Of a stretch of 64,000 nucleotides of DNA, positions 34,628 through 45,434 are shown in pieces. The position numbers were made by a program, and so were the translations under genes. The notes beneath the pieces are model-generated. The model was not told the DNA's origin and searched no databases. It was given only the letters and a program-made list of their open reading frames with translations. Source of the stretch: Bolinopsis microptera (taxonomy: Eukaryota; Ctenophora; Tentaculata; Lobata; Bolinopsidae); contig NC_087077.1 of NCBI RefSeq assembly GCF_026151205.1, positions 3,286,001 to 3,350,000 on the forward strand. The letters run 5' to 3'. The stretch's first letter is position 1; each line of letters begins with the position of its first letter.

Positions 34628-35354
34628 GCGCGTAGTTATGTTGTATGCTACGTCATAATTTCAAAACTATGCTCGCGCACGTGCATTTTAACGTTGCTAC
34701 GCAACAGCGCAGTAAACCTTTGCTAAAATAACGACATTATTCTAACGGTTATTTTACCTCACTTCCGACGTTAATTATAAAAAATCTAAAGCCTAAATCA
34801 AAATTCTAAGAATGCTATAGCCTATTCCTATCCTTTTTCTACCACCCTGCTAAAAATGGCGAGGTTTCAACACCATTTGCGAGCTGGGTTTGGCATCACC
34901 AGAGGGTCATTTTGAGGTCAATTTTCGGTGTTTTTTCTTCTATGTCCCCGTTGCCGGGGAAATTTCGTCAAGTTTAAAATATAATATAGAGCGCGTAGTT
35001 ATGTTGTATGCTACGTCATAATTTCAAAACTATGCTCGCGCACGTGCATTTTAACGTTGCTACGCAACAGCGCAGTAAACCTTTGCTAAAATAACGACAT
35101 TATTCTAACGGTTATTTTACCTCACTTCCGACGTTAATTATAAAAAAATCTAAAGCCTAAATCAAAATTCTAAGAATGCTATAGCCTATTCCTATCCTTT
35201 TTCTACCACCCTGCTAAAAATGGCGAGGTTTCAACACCATTTGCGAGCTGGGTTTGGCATCACCAGAGGGTCATTTTGAGGTCAATTTTCGGTGTTTTTT
35301 CTTCTATGTCCCCGTTGCCGGGGAAATTTCGTCAAGTTTAAAATATAATATAGA
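34628..35354. repeat. Tandem duplication of a 363-bp unit
   Basis: 34628-34990 and 34991-35354 are almost identical; the only difference I see is one extra A in an A-run of the second copy. Each begins GCGCGTAGTTATG and ends AAATATAATATAGA. Near identity points to a very recent duplication or an assembly artefact. Confidence 0.9.
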
Positions 35355-35552
35355 TAACTGGTTTACAATATAATGATGATAAATTGATACTGAAATAACT
35401 GGTTTACAATATAGAATAAAACAAATATCTTAATAACGAGTTTTAGGCTTCAGGGCGTTTCCTTGAGCATAAAGGCGTGCTAGGTCTCTATGTTTTCTGT
35501 TGCAGATATCTTTTGCCGCTGGGTATACGGTTTGGAGCGTTACTTTACGTAG

Positions 35553-35672
35553 CTGCATAGTCGAGGATTTGTGGACCCGGTCACTGGTGTTCACACCAAC
35601 AGCTGCGAAGGGATGTGGTTCAAGTTTAAGGAGTATACTTATTTTGGGTTTTGGTGTATATTTTCCCCACTT
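35553..35672 (+). pseudogene. Merlin (IS1016/ISXO2-like) transposase relic
   Basis: The frame reads HSRGFVDPVTGVHTNSCEGM followed by WFKFK. The pattern H-S-x-x-F-V-D-P-x-T-G-x-H-T-x-x-x-E-x-x-W is the well-known signature near the last catalytic residue of ISXO2-like transposases, found in eukaryotes as Merlin elements. A stop lies directly upstream and the rest of the protein is not recognisable. It is bordered by the 11-bp minisatellite copy B. Confidence 0.65.
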
Positions 35673-36190
35673 AAGACAACATTAAGACAACAATAAGACA
35701 ACGTTAACGCAACAAACACCAATAAGACAACAAACGATAGGACAACATTAAGACAACATTAAGGCAACATTAAGGCAACATTAAAGCAAACATTAAGACA
35801 ACATTAAGACAACATTAAGGCAACAATAAGACAACAATAAGACAACAATAAGACAACAATAAGACAAGATTAAGACAACAAACACCGATAAGACAACAAA
35901 ATAGGATAAAATATTAAGACAACATTAAGACAACATTAAGACAACATTAAGACAACAAACTCATTTAAGACAACATTAAAACAACAAATTCTTTAAAACA
36001 ACATTAAGACAACAAACTCGTTTAAGACTACATTAATGCAACAAAATGTTTAGAATATGTAATATACGGCCGGGATTTCATTGCCGCAGTTAAAAAGGGT
36101 AGGATTATTAAACACACAGATTTTTATTTGTTAAGATACTTTGGACTGCTAGTTAAAAGTCGGAAATTTAAACTGATGCTTAATTTATTA
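35672..36190. repeat. 11-bp minisatellite ATTAAGACAAC, copy B, with flank
   Basis: A second copy of the array and right flank seen at 33433-34034, sharing the same variant units in the same order and the flank GTAATATACGGCCGGGATTT. Copy B is slightly shorter. It indicates a segmental duplication of about 2.2 kb spacing. Confidence 0.85.
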
Positions 36191-36392
36191 TTATATAATG
36201 AAATAGTAAACCGTGGTTTACTCATATGATTAAGTTTAGTTAATTAACCTATTTCAATGATAATTCATTTGCATCAAAGTTGTAACTGCACCATAGTTGT
36301 CTGTCATATTTAGATTGTAGTTCTAACAAAGCTTTCTTAAGATTATTCTTGAATATACTGATAGGAGTGGAGAAGTCTATTTCACTCTACAG

Positions 36393-37345
36393 TATAGTGA
36401 AGCGACCGTGGGCAGTGGGGGTCACCACGTGATACAACTTTATTTATCATTAACCATTAACTTAGAATTTCCTAATTGTTTGACTAAGGTTTATTAACGA
36501 TTTCAACCCTTCCAGATTTTTGCTTTGTAAATTAACAGAGCAACGATTTTGTTTGACTAATGACTATTGTTAATAGTCTGGCCTGGCTTACCTGGGGACC
36601 TCAGGCTATCATGTTTGTGTTCATAATCATGGAGATTCGGTGGAATGACAGGCTAAGCGTTACCTGAGGACCCCAGGCTTAAATGTTGTTAGAATAGAGC
36701 TATTAGGCGGAATGACCGGCTGAGCGCGGCCCAGTAAGCTAAGCGTTACCTGGGGACCTCAGGCTATCATGTTCATAAACATGAATAGAGATTAATAGGC
36801 GGAATGACGGGCTGAGCGCGGCCCAGCAAGCTGAGCGAGGCCCAATATATAAGGCCCGGCGCGCGCTACTTCGTAGCACTTGCCATCGGGCCATATTGTT
36901 TCGAGAAGAAAGCGGCGCGCGCTACTTCGAATAAATTTAGACGAGTAACATCCGTCAACGATCTCGTCAGGTCGATGCAACCTTGCTTCGATGCGAAGTA
37001 AGAATGATTTGTCAATTCACAATTAATACGTTGTATGACCCGCCGAGCACGAGTGCGCGGCTCCCCTGTATCGTCGAAACTCTATAGTGAAGCGACAGTG
37101 GGGGTCACCACGTGATACAAAGAATGTTAGTTCGCGCGGCGAAGTCCTCCAAGACTAAGGTGACCGTGATGTGTGATGGTATTATTAATCTATAGCTCTC
37201 GTAGCAGTTTTATTTCTGTCTTTAATTATGAAAAGTTTAAACAGTTATTACTTACCTGGGGACCTCAGGCTATTATGTTCATAAACATTATAGATTCGGC
37301 GGAATGACAGGCTGAACGTGGCCCGGCCCAGTAAGTTATTACTCG
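36393..37345. repeat. Cluster of GC-richer dispersed repeats and hairpins
   Basis: A unit of about 130 bp (TTACCTGGGGACCTCAGGCT ... GGCGGAATGAC ... GCGGCCCAG) occurs at about 36590, 36660, 36743 and, isolated, at 37251. Between them lies GGCGCGCGCTACTTCG, twice (36856, 36914). The blocks 36393-36432 and 37015-37121 are inverted relatives of 21450-21560 and share GTGAAGCGAC and CACCACGTGATACAA. No coding capacity is evident. Confidence 0.6.
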
Positions 37346-38428
37346 ATTCATATGTTTTAGCTTTATATTTTAACGTTTAAGTTTAGGATTCAAATAGAGA
37401 ATACCCGATTTGGATGACTGTTTTCAAGATAACTTGCTATCATCTATCATTCGAGGAATACATCAAATCAAATGAGAAAGAATTAAACGTTCATGTTGGC
37501 AATTTTCAAGGTTTTTTAATGAGATTCTATCCATTCAAATTGTAGTGCTTTGTGTCGTCTTTCGAAATACATATAATTTTTTTAAATGGGCGCTCCTATT
37601 ACTCGGATTCTTGATAGTATCAGTCATAATAGGCAAGCCTTTTGATTTATAATGTGTCAGTTTGTTACGTGGGATGACGTTATTAGGAACCTTTTCCAAA
37701 TGCAACATGCAATTTGCGTATCTAATCAATTGCTTATTGCGTATCATATTAATTAATCTGGTTTATAATCTTATCAAGTTTTTAGATCAGATAAACAAAT
37801 TAATACTTGAAATTTTTAGATGGAACATTTTGTTGAACTGCAAGACATTTCCTTCAACCTCATCTCCCAGAAGACGAGCTTTGAGGTCTCCTAGATTTGT
37901 TTATGTAAATTTTGATATTTTACTGTACTATTTTATGTTGTATATATAATTTTACGGACGAAATGATCCCAGGGGGACTCCCAACCCACCGCTTTGGTAT
38001 ACTTGCCACTTTGGTATAATTGCTGTGAGGTGTCTCAGCTACATGGCCTGGGTTGGGGGTCCCCACTTTTTTCTTTTTTTCTTTTTCTTTTAAAAAAAAA
38101 CCTATAACAGTATGTACAAATAATATTACTAGCATTTTCTCAAAGACAAGTACTAGCAATTTAAGTGTTGATGTCCCAATATAAGCCGAAATGTGTATAT
38201 TGACTTTGAACCCCTCCCCCTCTACTAATTCGAATGTTATTTCGATACGCTCTGTTAGTCTGTTGAACGGTTTGGTCAATAGTGAATATTTTGACTAACA
38301 GAAGAATTAATTGCTTACATTTTATGTAGACAACAAAGTAATCTTCTTGTAATGTAGCTGTTAAAGTATATTGTTACTAAATGGTTCCTCATTGCAATTA
38401 ATGATATTGTGTGAACCTTATAGGTAAC
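37346..38428. other. Gene-free stretch with a hairpin repeat
   Basis: Mostly AT-rich with no supported gene. At about 37971-38068 an inverted repeat with arms GGGGACTCCCAACCCA and TGGGTTGGGGGTCCCC encloses about 60 bp, followed by a T-rich run. This resembles a small MITE. Confidence 0.55.
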
Positions 38429-40168
38429 ATGAGTCCGAAAAGAAAGAGGAATCAGGACAAGGATTCTAATGACAGTCCTGAGCATCGCATCAGGTATGTT
38501 GAAATGGCAAATTATTAATTCATTTTTCATTTCACATTGTCTACTCAGTTAAACAAAATTTCAGTTAAACAAAAATTTCAATTTTATGCCATTTATTACA
38601 GATTAAACAAGTTTACAATAAATCAATTTGATATTTAACGGAATCCTAATTCAATGTGCAGTATGGTTGTCACTCTTTAAATAGATTAGATATAGGTTGA
38701 CGGGGCAAAGGAGTGTGCGTGCTGTTCGCTATTGCTCACACCAAACGGCAACCTAGTAAATGTTCAGTATGAACACCGGTCTCCATCACGATACAAAATT
38801 AGGATTGTAGAATTTATTGTATAACTATTAGTGCAGTGGAGGTAGCGGTGTGGTGCATTAATAGAGTGACAGCCTACTAGTTAATCTGTCCACCATTAAT
38901 TGATATAATATTAGATTTTGATTTTCTAATTTGCATTTATTTTTGTTTCAGACAAGATTCGGGTTATTACTCACAATCCCACTCTCCTGAAAACTTTGAG
39001 ACAGACGAACATGACTTTATTCCGCGTTATGTAAATTGTAACAGTACGTCAAATGACTTTTTTGACATGGATAAATGGTGGGTAACACTTTTAGTTTCAT
39101 CTTATTAAAATACTCTTTTAGTGAAATCAACCTTTCTTCAGTAAATTTTACTGCTTCTATTATTATCAGAATTTTACACAGAAAAAGGGTAATTTCGTCA
39201 ATGAAACAAGAAATTTTCAATGAAGCTTGCATTTCAGTGTTAATGCCAGTTCGAATTGGCAAGATCAAGGATCTTATGGAGAAGAAGGTTGCACTTTCAA
39301 TGTAAGTTACATTGATCTCATGAACGATGCTCATCCATCTAAGCTTCAAAAAATCACTTCTGTGGAAGTCACCAATCTAGATTTGTACAATGTTGAGTAC
39401 ATACCTCCCATACCTCCTCTACTTCTGGAACAGGAACTGCTGTTAGAAGAAATTGTTTGTGAAAAAACTATGAATCCTCAGAATACTATGGTGTGCAAAC
39501 AGGACATGAACACTGGCCTGCAAAATGATTTTGCATTTTTTATGGATGCACAAAACTTTCGTTATGTGGTGCCCAACCTTCTGAAAAATGCACATGCCAC
39601 ACAAAGGTTCAAAGTGGAACTTGAGGATGGGCAAATTCTCCGCTGGAGCATGGCAGACATACAATACGACACCATCAAAAAGCTGATAATAGAACATGGA
39701 AAAATCGGTGTATCAAATATCGACAGCAAGAAAAAGATAGTCAAGTTCGCGTCAAAGAATATAAGCAACAAAAGATCTGTGGCATTCTGTCATAGCATCA
39801 TTCGAGGTATCGCCCTGGCTGAAATGATGGAGACACTAGAATTCAAGGAAGTGACAAAAGACAAGATAGCAAGAAAAAAGCTCCTAAATAAATTTACCAA
39901 TTGCAGTAGGAGAGATCCAGGTCGTAATGCAGGCATGAAATTGGAGAAGGAATTCCTTGCTGTCCATAAACAACTACACAAAGACAGTAAATATAGGGAA
40001 ATAGATGGTTATTTTCATAATAAATCGATTTTTGTGTTTGACCCAGAAGGGTATCTTAATTTATTTGTTTCCCCTGAACTTTGTAAAAAATCGTATTATT
40101 TTTACCAGGGGGAGGAGGATCTTTTTATGATTAAAAATTTCAAAGGATTTTGTCGTGTTGATGATTAA
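38429..40168 (+). CDS. Unrecognised nuclear-type protein, paralog C1
   Basis: Three exons join in phase: 38429-38493 (AG|GTATGT), 38952-39077 (TG|GTGGGT) and 39238-40168, giving 373 residues. The start MSPKRKRNQDKD has a basic cluster like a nuclear localisation signal. Residues 1-180 are acidic and variable. The C-terminal 200 residues are shared with the gene at 53362: HATQRFKVELEDG, then KRSVAF..IIRGIAL, NKFTNCSRRD, KLEKEFL..HK, SKYREIDGYF, and a final KNFKGFCRVD. The first intron has the same phase (2) as in the paralog. No known domain is recognised. DNA or chromatin binding is suggested only by the basic N-terminus. Confidence 0.75.
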
Positions 40169-40759
40169 GACTGAGTGGTTAATATATATTATTATATATA
40201 GGGTTTATCAACCAATCTTTTTTTTTCATAAAAAATATATTTAATGTAGTGATTCTATCTTTTTACGAAAAGCTGTAAATAATTCTTTTATGGATGTGTC
40301 TGACTTTAAAAAATACTTATTCTATAATAGAAGTACAGCACATTTTGTCATCACTGGAATTTCAGAGAAGTGTCACAGCAGCCACAGGAACCACAGCAAA
40401 CACATACATACACACTAGGTAGGCTCATAAAACCAAAACATATCCAAATAATTTTTGAACAAAGCTCATCTGACGTTTTTAAGGCTAAATAACAACCAAC
40501 AAAATTTCCAAGTTCCAACTCCACCGGGAAAGTCGATCACTGGAGTCTAGCAGAGAAGATTATCGCCGTGGGATTTGATACGACATCGTCAAATACAAAG
40601 TCCACAAAGGAGCATGTACTATTCTGTAGCAGCTCCTCAATCGACAGATCCTCTGGATGGCCTGCAGACATGACACCACGTCCTGGAGCTTGTAGTAGGA
40701 TCTGCCTTCAAGCAACTGTTCGGTGACACATCACACAACATCACCCGAAGTGACCTTGT
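40169..40759. other. Downstream flank of C1 and start of TE debris
   Basis: 40169-40350 is AT-rich flank. From about 40370, with CACATACATACACACACTAGG, the sequence resembles 52195-52250, so a repeat shared with the far side of the TE block starts here. Confidence 0.45.
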
Positions 40760-42720
40760 TTAAGATCATAAAGACCAATTGAGGAGAGCTCGATCTGCAA
40801 AACATCGTCCTCCCTGATATTCCCACTTGCTACAGGACCGATCGCGATGTAGAAGACTTTCTGACCTTCATTAACCACATCCTCCAAATCAGCATTCAGC
40901 CCAGAGGAGACTACAAGGAGTTCCTAGAGCTTGCTGAAGTAATCCTTGGAGAAAGCATTGAGAGGAAGAAAGGATACGTATTCCAGATACAAAGACATGG
41001 AGCTGATCATCATGCCAGATGGATGGCTAAATCAATTTACATCCTGAAGATGGCGCTTCTTCTTCATCAGATCCCACTTCACTGGATGAAGAAGAGAGAA
41101 GTGCAGAAGATGGCTCTCTTTGTTGTTTTTGTTTACCTAAAAGCTTGGTTCAGTGCTCCCTTCCTTGAGTCTGCACCTCCAACGACATCCATCTGTTCCA
41201 GAGCCTACAGAAGTACAAGAGTGTGGACAGAAAGGTAGCAGCCATCACTACAACAGTCCTCAACAGGCATACATGGTACTTGACGGAAGAGCTTGTCCCA
41301 CTCTCCTTGTTTGATGACTACCTACCTCTAGATCAGAGAACTCTCCTTGCAATAATATGTCAATTTATTTTACTCTACAATCTAAAACTATTATCAACAT
41401 GGCTAAATGCAAGATGCCTCGTAGAGAACTTCCCTTTATCTTCTGGAGAAGCTACCATACTCTAAACTTCCCACCAATGGTGATGTATTTCGGAGACTAA
41501 TGTTTGAGATCCAGGAAAATCATGGATCTATCAGTCTATCCACTGCATCTATCACCGTTATGGAAGAACTGCGCAAGGTGTGGGAATACGCCGCGCTGGT
41601 CATAAGGATATCCTTCAAACTAACTCTAGCATAGTGAGGAAGATTTCCTCTCTTCACGAATCTTACAAATAGTTAATGAAGATTTCACGACGACAAACGG
41701 AATTGTTTAAGAAGAAAGAAGATACCTTCACGAAGTCCTTGGAGCTACTCTTTGATGTTACCGTGAAGTCCATCCATGGATCAGGCCTTAATACAGCTGA
41801 AGACCGTGAATTCCTTCTACGCCACTGGGACAAGACAGTGAGTTCTACACGTGACTGTGTGTGATGAAGATCACTGACGCCTTGATGGTTACGTCAACTC
41901 CCAGAACCTCATCCATTGGAGTTCTACTAAGCTGGTTGAAGTGGTGCTGAAAGCTTTTTCCTGAAAATGTGACAATCTGGTGCAGTGCGCCATCAGCTCT
42001 TTGGCATCCTGGGACCCCACTTTCACGAGGAAAATTGATGCAGACTATTTAGTACTTAAAGTAGCTGATCCTTTCAGCTGACAGCACTCCTAAACTTGAA
42101 ACCCAGAAAGGAGCATAATGGATAATTAATCAAAACCTTTCACACCGTGCCTATTGGGGCAGTATCCAGGTAGCCCGACCCCTGTTCACGAACAGGTGTT
42201 TGCGAACACCTGTTCGTGAACAACTTATGACATGATGGTTACCAGATTAAATGACTGCATAATAAGAGTAACCCCTTGACTCTTGAGCGGTGTCATGGCT
42301 TATTAAACAATTAAGCAACCTTACGAGATCAGTTCACATCATGCATCTCGTCAAGTGGACTCAAGCTGGTAAAACCCTTATCGTCTCCAGAGCCAACCCA
42401 AGCTTTTGCGTTTTCTGCAACAAAAGGCATGCTGGTATATCATGCGCTGCTCATGACCCTGTAGCCCCTTCTGATGCCGGAGGTCTTGCTAATTCCTCTG
42501 CTCCTCGTGATCGTGTCCGCTCGAAATGTAACAATTGCGTTTATGAATGTCCACCGAGAATCTTCAATCCTCGATGAAATTCTACATACTACTACAAAGA
42601 AGATAACAGAGCTTTGTCCTGTGCATCAACTCCTGGACTCCATTCCACCAACTCCTCAAGCCACGCTAAATCGAGACAACGCTGAACCCTTTACTAGTCC
42701 AACTCAATGAAACAAGAAAT
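40760..42720 (+). pseudogene. Decayed protein of a dispersed invertebrate TE family
   Basis: From about 40790 to 41215 one frame stays open and encodes GDYKEFLELAEVILG, HHARWMAKSIYILKM and VYLKAWFSAPFLESAPP. After a frame change it continues WYLTEELVPLSLFDDYLPL (41270-41335). I recall this arrangement (HHARWMAK-x-IY, then WYLSEEL-FFDD) from a widely repeated, poorly classified protein in cnidarian and other invertebrate genomes. Frameshifts near 41237 and 41372 and loss of both ends show decay. Downstream, 42300-42580 encodes a CVFC...HAGISC zinc-knuckle-like segment (FCVFCNKRHAGISCAAHD) that may belong to the same or another element. Inverted CACCTGTTCGTGAACA motifs occur at 42180-42225. Confidence 0.5.
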
Positions 42721-43250
42721 TTTTTCAATGAAACAAGAAATTTAATTTTTAGCACATTTTACAGAGTAAAGAGATGTAAAACAATTTATAAAAATATAAT
42801 GCTCATTTGGTGTATGACTTTTTGTCCTTGACTGTAAGTTTGATTTTGAAGGGACAGGCAACTAACGGGGCAGGGAATGTGCGTGCCTGAAAGCTTTTGC
42901 ACACACCAAAACGCTAGTTCAGTTGAGTTTTTAGAGACAGGGCTCATATGAGGATCAGAAGAAAATTGTTAGCAGACGTTAGGGGTTCTGTTTGTGTTTG
43001 TTACTATGGGTTACAGTCTTGTTGTGACAGAAAGTCTACACTATATATATGCCTAAGTTTAAATTGTGTAGTTTGAGGATATAAGATGCAACTTTAAGAT
43101 GGATATTGGAGAGCTGTTGAAAAATTATGTTCGTTGTATCAATGGTTATAATAAGCTAATATAAATATCTTAAACTATACAGTGCTAATTAAAAATTTCT
43201 TTATACTGCATTATCAAATTAAATGTTAAAAATTCAAAAATATACATTCA
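42721..43250. other. Repeat-derived stretch, no gene
   Basis: Begins with a doubled CAATGAAACAAGAAATTT, also found once in intron 2 of C1 at about 39200. 42865-42915 (GGGGCAGGGAATGTGCGTGC ... CACACACCAAA) resembles 38703-38750 in intron 1 of C1. It may be a rearranged copy of C1 intronic DNA. Confidence 0.4.
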
Positions 43251-44898
43251 TTTTATTTTATTAAAGACTTTCTCACACATACTTTTCTCACAGAACAAGA
43301 CTTGGAAAACACTAGACTAGGGGAATTTCGCTGACATGTGTGTGACCAGCAAGTAGTGATCTTTCGAAGACAATATTGTTGCAGTCAAAATCTTTGATTG
43401 TCCAATCAAGCGGGGCGTGGCTGTGTTGATTATTTAATAGTGCACGTTTAAGCTTTCCCCGCAAACACATCACACTCATGGTAAAGTCATCCATTCTAAT
43501 TTTTGGAGTAATCATGTTAAAAATTTTGGTTGATCTTGTATTATGGTTATCAGGTGGGTCAGCCTGACAAATAAGTAGGGTCGGCTTCCTTGTCGAGCAT
43601 GTGTAGCCTTCATGTAAGGATATTGGAGCACGAAATTTCATTATCTTGTAGAGCTCGAGGTAACAGTGGTATGTATAGAGATTTTGGATAGCTAGGATAT
43701 TATTATGTTTGAATAGCGGTTTAGTATGTTCTTTTATGAAAAACTTGTTGTTAAGTCTTTGGTGCCCTATTGGTCTGGTACGTGCACAGGTCTTAAACTT
43801 ATCAAGGTAAGCCTCCCTATCACCGAACAATGAACATAACCCTAAGACAGTACTTCTGGGCGGTAAACAGAGAGCTTATACGATGCTTCGCTGCCCCACC
43901 CCAGACAGATATACAGTAAGAGAGATGGGATTCAAACAAAGTATAGTATAGTTGTTGATGTAGAAATTCTGGAAGGGAGCAGCGAAGTCGACATAAGGTG
44001 GAAGTGGAATGATTTAGATTTCGCTTAAGGGCTTTAATGTGTTCTTCCCATGAAAGGTTTTCATCAATTATAACTCCAAGGAATTTAGTGGATGAAATTT
44101 TTTTAATCGGAAAGTTGTCTATAGTAAGTCCTACTTCATCATCTGATAGAGTCTCTGACTTAGAACCTTTCATGGGAGGCTTGAAGTGTATGTAGCAGCA
44201 CTTGGACATATTTATATGTAACTTATTTGCTCGCATGTAAGACTGCAATGATGAAAGAAGCTTATTTCCACGTTCATAGGCCTCACGTTTTGTTTTTCCT
44301 ACAACAAATATATTGGTATCATCAGCAAATGTAACAAATGATCCTAGTTTAGAACTGTTTGAGATGTCGTTCATGTAGAGGAGAAATAGGAGAGGTCCAA
44401 GTATTGAACCCTGCGGGACACCAAATTGAATAGATAGGGTGTCTGATTTTTCTCCCACAACTTCGGTGTATTGTAGTCTATTTGTTAAGTAGCTTTTTAT
44501 AAGATTATTTGCTACTCCTCTAATTCCACAGCCCTCTAATTTTATAAGTAGTGTTGAATGGTCGATAGTGTCAAAGGCTTTGCTTAAGTCAATGAATATT
44601 CCTAGAACATGATTCTTGAGTTTAAGAGATTTTGTAATTAAATCTACAGAGTAATTGACTGCATGAGATGTAGAATGGGATTGCCTAAATCCAAACTGTG
44701 TCTCCGATATGGCTCCTTGAGAGCTAACAAATCCGTATATTCTTGAGTAAATGAGCTTTTCGAAGATTTTACCGAAGACAGACAGTGTGGATATAGGACG
44801 GTAGTTCTCAATTTCTTCAGGGTTACCTTTCTTATATACAGGTGTTATCTTACCAGTTTTCAGGACATCTGGAAATATACCTTCGGCCATATAATAAA
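43251..44898 (-). pseudogene. Non-LTR reverse transcriptase, split by a transposon and frameshifted
   Basis: The RT core (44898-43820, minus) has GKITPVYKKGN, NYRPISTLSV, QFGFRQSHST, FIDLSKAFDTIDH, GVPQGSILGPLLF and the catalytic FADD box. The C-terminal part continues in another frame at 43830-43312 (FGDREAYLDKFKTC), so one frameshift is present at about 43830. The N-terminal RT region resumes on the far side of the 6.95-kb element, at about 51960-51848 (minus, KASDIPISVIKKSSHIIAPV). The RT gene was therefore interrupted by that insertion. It is truncated at its 5' side near 51960, has no endonuclease, and ends in an AT-rich tail near 43250. It is of the Jockey/CR1/I-like group by motif style. 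Confidence 0.8.
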
Positions 44899-45295
44899 GT
44901 ATCTGGTCAAAACCTGGCACAACTTAGCGAGTTAACTAGGTTTGGGATGTTATTTGTGCTCCTTAGGGTCTCTACTTCAAAAAAAATTTGGGTGGATAAT
45001 TTTTTATGTGTGTTTAAACCCGTGACCACGCCCTTTTTAGAGCGTGGGAAAAATTTGACCAAAATGATTGAAATTTGCCTATATAATTTGATGAAGGTTT
45101 CTAAATGGCTTTTTATAATAATATCAGTATAACTAGAATACAAACATGGTAAAATAATATAAATTAAACTCAAGTGACGCCTTAACCACGCCCATTTACG
45201 CCATTTTTGGCGCAAAATGTTAAAATTTTAAATTTTGTTGTAGCATCATGTTGTGGGGTATCAAACTTTAGGTTTATTGACTCGAGAAGATGATT
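44899..45295. repeat. Left terminal inverted repeat
   Basis: Pairs with 51450-51847 in inverted orientation. A 102-codon ORF can be read through both copies, but it is a consequence of the duplication and has no other support. The repeat contains an inner pair of short inverted motifs, CGTGACCACGCCC and TTAACCACGCCC. Confidence 0.85.
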
Positions 45296-45434
45296 AATAA
45301 TGAAATTTTGCTCCCCAGAGGCTCTCTTAAGTGAGTAAGCTGTTCAAATAACTAATAAGACTCGGCATTATAACGCAAATTATCATTAGAAAGAAGTCTA
45401 AATCAAGAAAAAAATCGGAAACTTTCAATTAAAT

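Noticed and set aside
44907-45215. 102-codon ORF present in both terminal inverted repeats (also 51531-51839)
   Set aside because: The duplication is explained by the TIRs. No protein features or splice signals support it.
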